Assembly: GCA_017545185.1 (NCBI GenBank)
Contig: JAFWQJ010000008.1
Coordinates: 1-64,000 of the forward strand
Direction: 5' to 3'
Origin: Oscillospiraceae bacterium
GTDB taxonomy: Bacteria > Bacillota > Clostridia > Oscillospirales > Ruminococcaceae
DNA: 64,000 nt
The translations under genes and the position numbers were made by a program. Shown in pieces: positions 1 through 8,155 of this stretch; position 1 is the stretch's first letter, and each line of letters starts with the position of its first letter. The notes below the pieces were generated by a model, which was not told the origin of the DNA, made no database searches, and saw only the letters and a list, made by a program, of their open reading frames with translations.

Positions 1-33
1 ACGAAAGTGCGCTTCTTGTGTTATACTGTTCAT
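1..33 (-). CDS. IS transposase, N-terminal fragment (leaves window)
   Basis: Read leftward from the ATG whose complement is 31-33, the frame gives MNSITQEAHFR and runs off the window edge. This start resembles, from memory, a DDE integrase-type transposase (IS481/IS3-like) common in gut Clostridia. Only 11 codons are visible, so the family is tentative. Upstream, on the same strand, lie an AAAAGGAAGTTG-like leader and an inverted repeat (36-44 with 90-98). The IS sequence then ends in ...CATAACA, exactly where brxL homology resumes, which supports an insertion-sequence reading. Confidence 0.5.
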   Translation of the reverse strand, partial: MNSITQEAHFR

Positions 34-138
34 AGACAACTTCCTTTTTGATATTGGTGTTTGGGTGGTACTTAACATTATATCATTTTGGAAGTTGTTT
101 TTCTATCCCCTCTGTTACCTATCTATTGTATCATAACA
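1..138 (-). mobile_element. Right end of an insertion sequence inserted in brxL
   Basis: Positions 1-138 carry no BrxL-like sequence, while from 139 the reading frame continues with ISPNSILVSGG, which is internal to BrxL. On the minus strand the segment begins TGTTATGATAC, a TG-type terminus, and leads to a transposase start at 33. The element therefore ends at or near 138 and is inserted in brxL between the Walker A region and the segment still present. The other end and any target duplication lie outside the window. Confidence 0.6.
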
Positions 139-1461
139 ATCTCTCCGAACAGTATTCTTGTTTCAGGCGGTCAGACTACGGTTGCTAACCTGTTTTACAA
201 CATGGCACGAAAAGCCGTCGGCCTTGTCGGCTTGTGGGACTGTGTCGCTTTTGATGAAGTCGCCGGTATCAAATTCAAGGACAAAGACGGCATTCAGATC
301 ATGAAAGATTACATGGCATCCGGCTCGTTTGCTCGCGGCAAAGAAGAAAAGGCTGCATCTGCGTCTATGGTCTTTGTCGGCAACATCAATCAAAGCGTAG
401 ATGTGCTGCTGAAAACATCCAGCTTATTCGATCCGTTCCCGCCGGAAATGGGTACGGACACAGCATTTCTGGACAGAATCCATTGCTATCTGCCCGGTTG
501 GGAAATTCCGAAATTCCGTCCAGAACATTTTACGAACGATTACGGCTTTATCACGGACTATCTTTCGGAGTTTATCCGTGAGCTGCGGAAAGAGCAGTGC
601 GGTGATGCGCTGGATCGTTATTTCCGGCTTGGTACGAATCTGAATCAGCGCGACACAATCGCTGTTCGCAAAATGGTCGGCGGTCTTGTGAAGCTGTTGT
701 ATCCGGACGGCAACTATACAAAGGAACAGCTTGAGGAAATCCTCAAAATCTCATTGGAGATGCGCCGCAGAGTGAAGGAACAGCTCAAAAAGCTCGGCGG
801 AATGGAATTCTACGATGTGAATTTCTCCTATATCGACTTGGATACATCAGAGGAACACTATGTTTCCGTCCCTGAACAGGGCGGCGGAAAGCTGATACCG
901 GAAGGTGTGTGCAATCCAGGACAGGTATACACTGTTGGACGCGGCAAATCCGGTATGCTCGGCGTGTTCAGACTGGAATCACAGATGGTTTCCGGTAACG
1001 GAAAGATCGAGCGCACCGGCATCGGCACTGACCGTGAAGCAAAGGAAGCATCGAATACGGCATTCCATTTCCTGAAAGCAAATGCTTCTCGAATCAGCGC
1101 ACATATCGACATTTCTTCGCAGGATTATGTCATCAACTATCAGGATTTGCAGGGTATCGGCATGACATCGACACTTGCACTGCCGACGCTGATCGCTATG
1201 TGCTCTGTTTCGCTTGGAAAGCCCGTTCTCAGCTCGATGGCAGTCTTGGGCGAAATCAGTATCAGCGGAACGATTATTAAGACAGATGAGCTTGCCAATT
1301 CTTTACAGGTGTGCCTTGACAGCGGCGCAAAACGTGTGCTTTTGCCTATCACATCGGCAGTTGATATTGCAACGGTTCCGCCGGAATTGATCGGTTGTTT
1401 CCAGATTCTTTTCTACAACAGCGCGGAGAATGCCGTATTCAAGGCTCTTGGTGTTGATTAA
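139..1461 (+). pseudogene. brxL: brxL, BREX Lon-like protein, 5'-truncated by an IS
   Basis: The product matches the central and C-terminal parts of BrxL, the AAA+/Lon-like component of BREX phage defence. Seen are the SILVSGGQTTVANLF block, a Walker B-like stretch WDCVAFDEVAG, NINQ, the FYDVNFSYID and VSVPEQGGGKLIPEG stretches, and a Lon-type C-terminus (SGAKRVLLP, ending KALGVD). Complete BrxL is about 680 residues; about 440 remain here. The N-terminal domain and Walker A are missing because an insertion sequence abuts at 138. An open frame begins at 88 inside the IS (MEVVFLS...), so a hybrid product could be made, but it would lack the P-loop. The missing 5' half may lie beyond the IS, outside the window. 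Family assignment is confident; function is almost certainly lost. Confidence 0.85.
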
Positions 1462-1506
1462 GCGGTATAACCCAAAAGTAGTGTAAGTCATGAAAAGGAA
1501 GAGAGG

Positions 1507-4500
1507 GTGATCAGATTGAATACGGAACAATCAATCTTGGATATCCTTTACAACTATGATGTATATGATACACTAACGAAATTATCTGCTCTAAACCTAT
1601 TACCATATAATCAAAATAAAGCAATTATTTTTGATTATGTTATTGACCTAATCCTACATGAGAAAAAAGAGCAGTTTCAATCTAATAGAAAGATATCTCG
1701 ACATCGTCTGGAACAAATTATCGGGCTCTCCTATCAGGTGAATCGGCACGCTATTGATCCAGCTGAAATGCCATTTGTTCAGAGAATCCAGTTTTATGGT
1801 AATAATTGGATTATGTGCGGAATCAATACAGATTGCGGCTATAATCTTCAAACCCTTATTAACTCTATTTTTCTTAGGGACAATAATCTTTCGTCTGATT
1901 TCAAAGACACAGTAAGCAGATTTCTTGAAGCAATACTTCGTATTTCAAATTCAATTGCAACGAACCTAGGCTTTTCTATGCAATCATTAGGACATTTTGA
2001 AAAGCAAAGAGTCGATGTCCCAGACGGAAATACATTGAAAAAGATGACTGACGCAATTTCATTCTCCATAGACGAGTTGAATGGCATAATTGAAGAACTG
2101 GAGATAGAATACTTATTCTCAGATTTTAATACTGTTAATCCGGCTTTAGAGAATTACGAATATGATTTTTGCTTTCATCCCTTTCTTATGATTTCTTCTA
2201 AGGAATTCATCTGTTTGAATCCGACTGTTTTTGCAACATTTGCAATTCATCGTATATTAGAATTGTCGCAGGACTATAATATGTATTCTGAACTCCTAAT
2301 CGGTTTTAATAACGAATCCTGGGCGCAATGTAAATCATATTTGAAACCACTAGGACATTTATGTATCAATGAACAATCTATTGGCATTGAGTTGCAGAAT
2401 ACGGTGTCATACAAAGAAAAACTATTATCATTATCGAATGGCATACTGGTTTTATTTTTTCTGAGCAGCACTTATCCGACTGAGCCAGATGAAATAGATA
2501 GTTACTTGCCTATGGATCTAAAAACAAGATTTCAGGAAATTGAAGCCCAATTACCAGTTGAGGTCAATCGAGATAGAGTGTATGTATTAACCGTAATATC
2601 AAGGCTAAGCGGAACTATAATTCATGGCTTTTCTGATGTTCCGCCTAAAATGCTCACTCTTCGTCCTTTTGAATTACAATGTATTTCCATAAATGAGGAC
2701 AGCCTGTTTTTGCCGCGTTATATAGATGCTGAAGAAAAGATGCATTTTCACAAAATGCCTACTATTGAAGATGCCTTAGATAAAATCTCCTACTTTACCT
2801 CAGCAGACTATTCCTTTTATACTGCTGATGATGTCGATTTAAGAGGCTCGGTTTCCATAATCGGTGTTGGAGATGCTGTGGATTATATTAATAAAGCATT
2901 ACTGAAAGAAGATCGCCAACTTATTGAATCACCGGATTCACAGTATTATACCGAAGTGGTTAGCCAAGATGCAAAAAGAGCACTCTATTGTCCGACAGCA
3001 TTTAATGATCGAATTATGCTGCTTTTGCATCTGCACAATATTGACATCTGGATATCTTCTGATTTATATACAAAATCTGACGAATTAAGTGTTTACTATT
3101 CGTTGGTTGATCTCATTTCATATTGGTTGGGTGAGGTGAGGTGCATATTGGAAAAACATATTTTCCCTTTTTCTTCGATAGTAATAATTAACAAGTTAAC
3201 AGATGATATTGAAAAATACTACCATGAGCAAGAATTATCATCGCCTCTCCAAGAGTTACTTAATCTCAAAATGGATAAGAATGTTGTTCAGTTGTTGTGG
3301 ACACCGGAAGCATATTATTCCGTATGCCAATCTGGTAACGAAAAGAAACTCATCGAGGTGATTCTAGATAATTTATTTAGCAATTTAAGTGCGGATCGAA
3401 GTGACTATCATCTTGAATCGTTCTTTGATTCTCCGCTAAAGCAAAGAATGCAAATATTAGAAAGCGACACCTATCCTTATCTTAAGCCAATTAATGAGAA
3501 ACCGCGATTTGTATTGAGCTTATATGAAAATCAAATTCTGGATGAAATCGGACTCCATTTTCATTCGATGGGTTTGCCTTATGGTGAAATAACAAGCATC
3601 AAAAAAGATGCCGTATGCAATAAAATAGTAAGTTTTCTTTATAAAAAGTTTACGGGAATAATTTCAAACTACTCCTCATTTTCACTTTGCAAAAAGGCAT
3701 ATTATGACTTGGAAATAATCATGTTCCAGATGATGCAGTCACAAAAAAGGTTTGCTTATGATATTGCTTGCTATCCAGAGAAACGCGCCGAAATCGAAAG
3801 CTCATTTAATGAACTAAATAAATCTTCTATAGCTATAAAATTCTTAATTGAATATGCTTCGTCTGTTCAAAAATCAGGTGAGAAGTATGTTGATGAACTT
3901 GATTACGATTACTTGATTGCTTTATGTTCTCAGATTGTGAATTGGGCGAATACGGGTGATCTCTTTCATAATAATATCATTGATGAAAAAATAACGCTTT
4001 TACAATCCAATAGAATAGGAATAAATAAAGCTGCAATTAACCGGCTTACTCATTATAATTACCAAGCGTACAAAACAAGATTAAATCAAAGTTCTGATCC
4101 CTCAAAGCTAGGTTATTACAACCCCTGGGATGAATTAGTTGATTCAGATGCTATCAACGAAGCATTCGTTGAAGAATATGGATACAGCTTTTCTGATTTA
4201 GCGAGTCTCATTATGAGCATGGTCGTTTTAGGAAATGAATATGAAGAAGAGATCAAGCAAGCTAGTCTCGAAGACATTGTTCAAAAAATCAGAAGTCTTT
4301 CTTCTGAAACCATCAATAGAATAATAGATGACTTCAGTAATATTGCTCGTGAAGATTTCTTAAATCCGCCATCTCCATTTACTGGAAATGATGTTTATCC
4401 CTGGCGCTTTAATAGACGTCTTTCATTTATTCGCAGACCAATTCTAAAATTCGAGAATGAACTCATATGGGGCAATCGACAATTGTTTCATAATTTTTTA

Positions 4501-5058
4501 TTCTTGACTGACCTAATCAAGGAGGGGAAACTAGCAACCAAAAAAGGAAAGCTACAAAAGCTGATTGGAAAGATTGCCAATAAATCCGGTAATGATTTTA
4601 ATGATGCTGTTGTAAACAAGATTCGATCCTTAGGATATTCGATGGTATTTAGCAAAGTAGAAAAAATAAATCGAAAGAAAATAGAGTTCACACATGGAGA
4701 AACACTTGGCGATATAGATGTTCTGTTTATCAATCCAAAAAAGAAAAAAATAGTAGTGATTGAGGCGAAGGAGTTTTCGTTCTCTAAAACCGCATATGAA
4801 ATGTATCGGGAGTATTTAAAGCTGTTTTGTGACAGCGACAAGGGACCATGTTATATTACAAAACATAAAAAGAGAGTAGCCTGGGTTAAAGATCATATTA
4901 CTGAGTTGGTTGAACAGTATCATCTCAATCATGGAAAATGGTTAGTTTCAGATGCTTTGGTTGTAAACCAACCAATTGTCTGTAATGATTTTTATCATTG
5001 CCAACAGAAAATAGTATTATTTTCTGAACTGTCTACAGAAGTGCTCGATAAACTTTAA
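1507..5058 (+). CDS. Large protein with C-terminal PD-(D/E)XK nuclease-like motif, behind brxL
   Basis: A 1,183-residue protein I cannot assign to a named family. It is mostly alpha-helical in appearance, without signal peptide or membrane segment. The recognisable part is near the C-terminus: G-D1069-I-D1071-VL, then 14 residues, then E1086-A-K1088 on a hydrophobic strand (VVIEAK). This is the core of a restriction-endonuclease-like fold (compare NERD or Mrr types). It starts 45 bp after brxL on the same strand, so it was probably in the BREX operon. The GTG at 1507 or the TTG at 1516 could be the start; a GAGAGGG ribosome site suits the latter. Base composition is strikingly AT-rich against both brxL and the chromosome, a sign of separate transfer. 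The nuclease role is inference from the motif only. Confidence 0.7.
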   Translation: MIRLNTEQSILDILYNYDVYDTLTKLSALNLLPYNQNKAIIFDYVIDLILHEKKEQFQSNRKISRHRLEQIIGLSYQVNRHAIDPAEMPFVQRIQFYGNNWIMCGINTDCGYNLQTLINSIFLRDNNLSSDFKDTVSRFLEAILRISNSIATNLGFSMQSLGHFEKQRVDVPDGNTLKKMTDAISFSIDELNGIIEELEIEYLFSDFNTVNPALENYEYDFCFHPFLMISSKEFICLNPTVFATFAIHRILELSQDYNMYSELLIGFNNESWAQCKSYLKPLGHLCINEQSIGIELQNTVSYKEKLLSLSNGILVLFFLSSTYPTEPDEIDSYLPMDLKTRFQEIEAQLPVEVNRDRVYVLTVISRLSGTIIHGFSDVPPKMLTLRPFELQCISINEDSLFLPRYIDAEEKMHFHKMPTIEDALDKISYFTSADYSFYTADDVDLRGSVSIIGVGDAVDYINKALLKEDRQLIESPDSQYYTEVVSQDAKRALYCPTAFNDRIMLLLHLHNIDIWISSDLYTKSDELSVYYSLVDLISYWLGEVRCILEKHIFPFSSIVIINKLTDDIEKYYHEQELSSPLQELLNLKMDKNVVQLLWTPEAYYSVCQSGNEKKLIEVILDNLFSNLSADRSDYHLESFFDSPLKQRMQILESDTYPYLKPINEKPRFVLSLYENQILDEIGLHFHSMGLPYGEITSIKKDAVCNKIVSFLYKKFTGIISNYSSFSLCKKAYYDLEIIMFQMMQSQKRFAYDIACYPEKRAEIESSFNELNKSSIAIKFLIEYASSVQKSGEKYVDELDYDYLIALCSQIVNWANTGDLFHNNIIDEKITLLQSNRIGINKAAINRLTHYNYQAYKTRLNQSSDPSKLGYYNPWDELVDSDAINEAFVEEYGYSFSDLASLIMSMVVLGNEYEEEIKQASLEDIVQKIRSLSSETINRIIDDFSNIAREDFLNPPSPFTGNDVYPWRFNRRLSFIRRPILKFENELIWGNRQLFHNFLFLTDLIKEGKLATKKGKLQKLIGKIANKSGNDFNDAVVNKIRSLGYSMVFSKVEKINRKKIEFTHGETLGDIDVLFINPKKKKIVVIEAKEFSFSKTAYEMYREYLKLFCDSDKGPCYITKHKKRVAWVKDHITELVEQYHLNHGKWLVSDALVVNQPIVCNDFYHCQQKIVLFSELSTEVLDKL

Positions 5059-5094
5059 ATGTAAGTGTCAAGTTCAAAATGACAAAAGCACAAT

Positions 5095-5153
5095 AAAACA
5101 GAGCGGCCATTCCGGTTATCACACCGGAACGGCCGCCGAATAAATACTGTTTT
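5095..5153. terminator. Bidirectional terminator between convergent genes
   Basis: Arms 5103-5116 and 5123-5136 form a 14-bp GC-rich stem with loop TATCAC. An outer AAAACAG/CTGTTTT pair (5095-5101, 5147-5153) supplies U-runs in both directions. It serves the large nuclease-like gene and the AlbA_2 gene. A close relative of this hairpin lies at 6660-6693. Confidence 0.8.
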
Positions 5154-5157
5154 GTTC

Positions 5158-6558
5158 TTATTCTTTTATTGTGATATACTTCTGATTCTTACTGTTAGGT
5201 TTATCAGGTATCGTTCTTGTGAGTATTCCTTGTTCCAGTAATGGGTTGAGATATTTTCGCACAGTTTTCTTGTCTTTATAGCCGAGCATTTCTGCAATCT
5301 CAAGAATGCTGTGGGGATTCTTGCAAAAGGCAATAATCCTGTCCTGAATATCATTCCCATTAACTGGGGGATTAACTGTGGGAATTCCACCAGTTGGATT
5401 CCACAAGTTAATCCTGGTAAACGGAATTGTAACAGAAATCGCGTTATCTTTAAATTGGAACGCTTCTTCGCCATATACGGCTGTAATCCGCGGAACACCG
5501 CGCCCGCTCTTTTCACTGATATGAAGCTGCAAGAATATCTCTGAAAGCTTCTGATTCACCGGAATGGATACACCACCGAAAAAGCCATCCTTTGTCTGAT
5601 TCGGCGGCAGCGTACCAAGAGAAATAATCTCTATGTGATCTTCATAAGCCGTAAACATCGGAGCATCGCCGCTTACCCATAGATTGTGGACAAATGCATT
5701 GATAACCGCTTCATGAAAAGCATCTTTATCAAAAAGCATAACCTCTTTGCGTTCCACTCTGCGGTTCCGTTCATCTGCCTGCGGAATGTTCATCGTATCA
5801 CCAAAATCCAGCACCTTATCCAATGACATAAGCAGACACATATTGCCGAATTCTCTGACGGTATACATTGTGGAAGATTTATCTTTGCCGCTGAAAACAG
5901 CAAATCGAATCGGAATATGCGGCTCATCTGACAACAACTGTGCCAGCATATTATACTTTCCGTCTTTTGTCAGAAGTTCAAGATTTTTCTTGAATGACCT
6001 TTTGTTCAGCTTGATTCCGTGTATGTCGTAATAGAGAAACAGCTGATCAAAGGTCAGATCGGTAAACCGGGATTCAGTATTGAGAAGATTAGGAAGTCCG
6101 TTGTTCAGAACACGGAATAATTCCGCCTCACGGTCAGGATACTTTGCAAGGTTCACCTTGCTTGAGCCTATACGCAGATAACGGACAGCTTTGTATGCAG
6201 TCGGAACCGTATGAGCAGCCGGAATACGGAGTACTACAACGCGCTTTCCGTGAATCATGTCTTCTTCAAAGCGAAAATAGATTCCGGGTGTGACATTCCT
6301 CGCCAGATAGTGCTCCAGAGGTTCATTTTTGACATCCTGATGATAATTGAACTTTGTATCGGTTAATTCATGGGTGGAGTTGTGAATCCCCCAGATCAGG
6401 AAGCCTTCTTCTTTGCCAAGCATGGCAGCGGCATTGGACAGCGATGAAATATACTCTCCGATACCGTCCGGTTCATACCATCCGTCCTTAAACTCAAACC
6501 AGCTCTGTTCTTCAGTGTATGAAATACATTCAGCAATCAGTTCAGAAATTGTAAGCAC
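5158..6558 (-). CDS. AlbA_2/Schlafen-type ATP-binding protein with winged helix
   Basis: A 466-residue protein of the AlbA_2 (Schlafen-like) plus GHKL-like family often annotated as a transcriptional regulator or ATP-binding protein and common in defence islands. The AlbA_2 domain occupies about residues 10-140 (SWFEFKDGW, then GFLIWGI). A degenerate HATPase part lies at about 270-375, with FHEAVINAFVHN as the N-box and SGRGVPRI as a G-box. A winged helix follows at about 400-455 (ILEIAEMLGYKDKKTVRKYL). Start is GTG 6558 after AGGGAGGG. A consensus promoter lies upstream. It converges on the brxL/nuclease genes inside the island. Whether it regulates or executes defence cannot be read from sequence. 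Confidence 0.8.
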   Translation of the reverse strand: MLTISELIAECISYTEEQSWFEFKDGWYEPDGIGEYISSLSNAAAMLGKEEGFLIWGIHNSTHELTDTKFNYHQDVKNEPLEHYLARNVTPGIYFRFEEDMIHGKRVVVLRIPAAHTVPTAYKAVRYLRIGSSKVNLAKYPDREAELFRVLNNGLPNLLNTESRFTDLTFDQLFLYYDIHGIKLNKRSFKKNLELLTKDGKYNMLAQLLSDEPHIPIRFAVFSGKDKSSTMYTVREFGNMCLLMSLDKVLDFGDTMNIPQADERNRRVERKEVMLFDKDAFHEAVINAFVHNLWVSGDAPMFTAYEDHIEIISLGTLPPNQTKDGFFGGVSIPVNQKLSEIFLQLHISEKSGRGVPRITAVYGEEAFQFKDNAISVTIPFTRINLWNPTGGIPTVNPPVNGNDIQDRIIAFCKNPHSILEIAEMLGYKDKKTVRKYLNPLLEQGILTRTIPDKPNSKNQKYITIKE

Positions 6559-6607
6559 GCAGTATTCCCTCCCTATTTTTGAGCCAAGCCCGAATGCTGT
6601 TTCATTT

Positions 6608-6636
6608 ATTATACCACAAACGGCACGCTTTTACAA
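6608..6636 (-). promoter_or_regulatory. Sigma-A type promoter for the AlbA_2 gene
   Basis: Minus strand TTGTAA (6631-6636), 17-bp spacer, TATAAT (6608-6613), about 50 bp ahead of the GTG start. Confidence 0.7.
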
Positions 6637-6659
6637 GAGGAGGCTATGAAAAAACAAAA

Positions 6660-6693
6660 GCAGCCATCCCGGTTATCATACCGGAACAGCTGC
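6660..6693 (-). terminator. Terminator-like hairpin, paralogue of the 5095-5153 hairpin
   Basis: Arms GCAGCCATCCCGGT and ACCGGAACAGCTGC enclose TATCAT. Read leftward the stem is followed by TTTTGTTTTTTC, so it would end a leftward transcript entering from the island border. Sequence and loop resemble the hairpin on the other side of the AlbA_2 gene. Confidence 0.6.
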
Positions 6694-6733
6694 CGTAATA
6701 AATCGTACAGAGGTACATCATTTCCTGAACTAA

Positions 6734-6758
6734 TTTTGACCGTTATTTGACCGTTATT
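6734..6758. repeat. Tandem TTTGACCGTTATT repeat, possible integrase arm site
   Basis: Two direct copies of TTTGACCGTTATT lie ~115 bp from the putative tRNA-Trp attachment site. Short direct repeats of this type near att sites commonly bind the arm-binding domain of tyrosine recombinases. That role is inference. Confidence 0.4.
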
Positions 6759-6873
6759 CGCATAAAAAGTTACGAAAAGGGAGGAAAGGAAGAAGGCTTC
6801 AACTTGCAACAAATTCTCGTATCTTCGTTATTTTTGATAAGGTGCATAAAGTTAGAAAATTGAAACAGCACGC

Positions 6874-6896
6874 TTCGATTCCTTCTGCCCCTGCCA
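6874..6896 (+). other. tRNA-Trp 3'-end copy, likely island attachment site
   Basis: The segment reads as the T-loop TTCGATT, the 3' T-stem strand CCTTC, the acceptor strand TGCCCCT, discriminator G and CCA. This matches the 3' end of Firmicute tRNA-Trp (5' acceptor strand AGGGGCA, from memory of the B. subtilis gene). No matching 5' T-stem or tRNA body precedes it, so it is a partial copy. Such fragments mark one end of elements integrated into a tRNA 3' end; a terminator follows directly, as behind a real tRNA gene. The island therefore lies to the left, with the intact tRNA outside the window. Confidence 0.65.
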
Positions 6897-6909
6897 TTCT
6901 ATATCGGAG

Positions 6910-6948
6910 CAAGCTGTGAAGATATTGCTTCGCAGCTTGTTCTTTTTC
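6910..6948 (+). terminator. Terminator behind the tRNA-Trp 3' copy
   Basis: A 12-bp stem (6910-6921 with 6928-6939, loop ATATTG) is followed by TTCTTTTT. It is the sort of terminator expected after the original tRNA-Trp gene. Confidence 0.8.
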
Positions 6949-7480
6949 CACATTCAGTTTGGTCAATTATCCGTGTGCTTGCAAAGCCTACAGGGCGTTT
7001 CATTTCATTACCGCCCTGTGCGTTCGGTTCGCTTTCATTGCATCCTTCGGTTGTGCCTACCGATTCACCGTCATGCATAGAGATCGCTCAGAACCTTATC
7101 TTGTCTCCTATTGAAAAGAAGCAAAGAGGTTGATCTGATTGCTCAGACAGGTTGTTTTCGTGTATGTGACGGATGTGCTGGAATGTTCCCATTCCACGAG
7201 CCGAAAAGCCGGATAAAAAGCTGATATTCAGTTTTCAAGGTTCCAGATATATCGGGAGAGATTGCGAGTCAGTACCGATACATCTTGGAGTGAAATAGTC
7301 AAAGCCTTCTAGAGCCGCTGCGAACGAACACCTGAAAGGCTTGACCAATATGAGTCATCGTGCTACAATGAACACGAAAACTGCCATTGCACTAAGCCAG
7401 TCAGGTGCTGGTAACACCGGTCTGGTTATGGGGCGTGATTGGATTGCCGTCCAATCGCGCTCTGTGTGATGCTTTTTTCT
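6949..7480. other. ORF-free, hairpin-rich block of ~530 bp
   Basis: No convincing coding sequence on either strand. Several perfect or near-perfect hairpins are visible: CAGGGCG/CGCCCTG (about 6990-7018), TGGAATG/CATTCCA (about 7179-7196), GTCAAAGCCTT pairing with AAGGCTTGAC across ~25 nt (about 7298-7345), nested CCAG/GGTG pairs (about 7397-7427), and an 11-bp stem at 7434-7461 followed after 13 nt by TTTTTT. It could be a large structured RNA, or the 5' ribozyme domains of a truncated group II intron read leftward. I cannot decide between them by eye. Confidence 0.4.
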
Positions 7481-7548
7481 ATATACACCTATATCTTATA
7501 GCACATTTTCCGCAGTAAGTCAAGAACTTTTTAATATTGACTTTTCAT

Positions 7549-7569
7549 CGTCCATGAGGACGCTTTTTT
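7549..7569 (+). terminator. Terminator
   Basis: CGTCC-ATGA-GGACG stem followed by CTTTTTT. Confidence 0.6.
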
Positions 7570-7589
7570 ATTGCCAAAAAACATGTGAG

Positions 7590-7617
7590 CTGTTCAGCGA
7601 TGCTGGGCAGTTTTTTT
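7590..7617 (+). terminator. Terminator, second in series
   Basis: 9-bp stem CTGTTCAGC/GCTGGGCAG with loop GAT followed by seven T. It is 20 bp behind the previous terminator, so the region is well insulated ahead of the XRE gene. Confidence 0.7.
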
Positions 7618-7630
7618 GTTTCGGCAATTA

Positions 7631-7650
7631 GGGTGACAGGTCTGTCACCC
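7631..7650. promoter_or_regulatory. 20-bp palindrome upstream of XRE gene (operator candidate)
   Basis: GGGTGACAGGTCTGTCACCC has perfect 9-bp arms around GT. Its core recurs in reverse orientation at 8156-8171 on the other side of the small XRE regulator, so the pair brackets that gene. Confidence 0.5.
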
Positions 7651-7771
7651 TTGAGGAGCTTTGTCCTTCCCTATATTATATACCTAAATGTCCACAAAAT
7701 CAAGCCCAAGCGGACATTATTTTTTCTGTCTATTCGAATTATAATAATAGTCAGAAGAAAGGGGTATTCTA

Positions 7772-8080
7772 ATGGAGATAGGAAAACGTATTTTCGATAT
7801 TCGAAATGAAAAAGGGCTCACAAGATATCGACTAACGCAAATTACCGGTATTTCCGGACACCATATCAAGGGCATTGAAGAAGGCACGCGTCAGCCTACC
7901 ATAGATACACTTCAAAAACTATTGGTTCCTCTTGGACTGACTCTTGCTGAGCTGTTCAGCGAAGAAAAGGAAGCTGTTTATCTATCTGATGATGAACAGG
8001 CGCTACTAGAGAATTACCGAAAACTCGATGAGGAAAAAGCGCGCGCGTTATTGCGAATCAGCGAAGTGCTGAATAAGTAA
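7772..8080 (+). CDS. Small XRE-family HTH regulator
   Basis: A 102-residue protein with an N-terminal Cro/C1-type helix-turn-helix at about residues 5-62 (LTRYRLTQITGISGHHIKGIEEG, LQKLLVPLGLTLAELF). A charged helical tail (YRKLDEEKARALLRISEVL) is probably for dimerisation. ATG 7772 follows AGAAAGGGG. An AATTATAATAATAG stretch upstream is a plausible -10 region. The gene stands alone between terminators and is bracketed by mirrored GTGACAG/CTGTCAC palindromes, which suggests autoregulation. Target genes are unknown. Confidence 0.85.
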   Translation: MEIGKRIFDIRNEKGLTRYRLTQITGISGHHIKGIEEGTRQPTIDTLQKLLVPLGLTLAELFSEEKEAVYLSDDEQALLENYRKLDEEKARALLRISEVLNK

Positions 8081-8093
8081 TCATAACTTATGA

Positions 8094-8129
8094 AACGGTT
8101 CGGAGTGGGTCCGAACCGTTTTTCTTTTT
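8094..8129 (+). terminator. Strong terminator after XRE gene
   Basis: Perfect 11-bp stem AACGGTTCGGA/TCCGAACCGTT with loop GTGGG, then TTTCTTTTTC. Confidence 0.9.
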
Positions 8130-8155
8130 CAATTCAGTTTGCAAGGTGGCGCAGG

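Noticed and set aside
88-138. Start of brxL at ATG 88
   Set aside because: These codons are IS sequence read by chance in frame; BrxL similarity begins only at 139.
6646-6747. Short plus-strand frame MKKQKQPSRL... after AGAGGAGG
   Set aside because: The ribosome site is only 2 nt from the ATG, and the codons are the arms of a terminator hairpin.
6609-6812. Minus-strand frame with TFYANNGQITVKISSGND
   Set aside because: It crosses the hairpin and the tandem GACCGTTATT repeats and overlaps the AlbA_2 promoter; no start signal. It may be the relic tail of an integrase region but cannot be supported.
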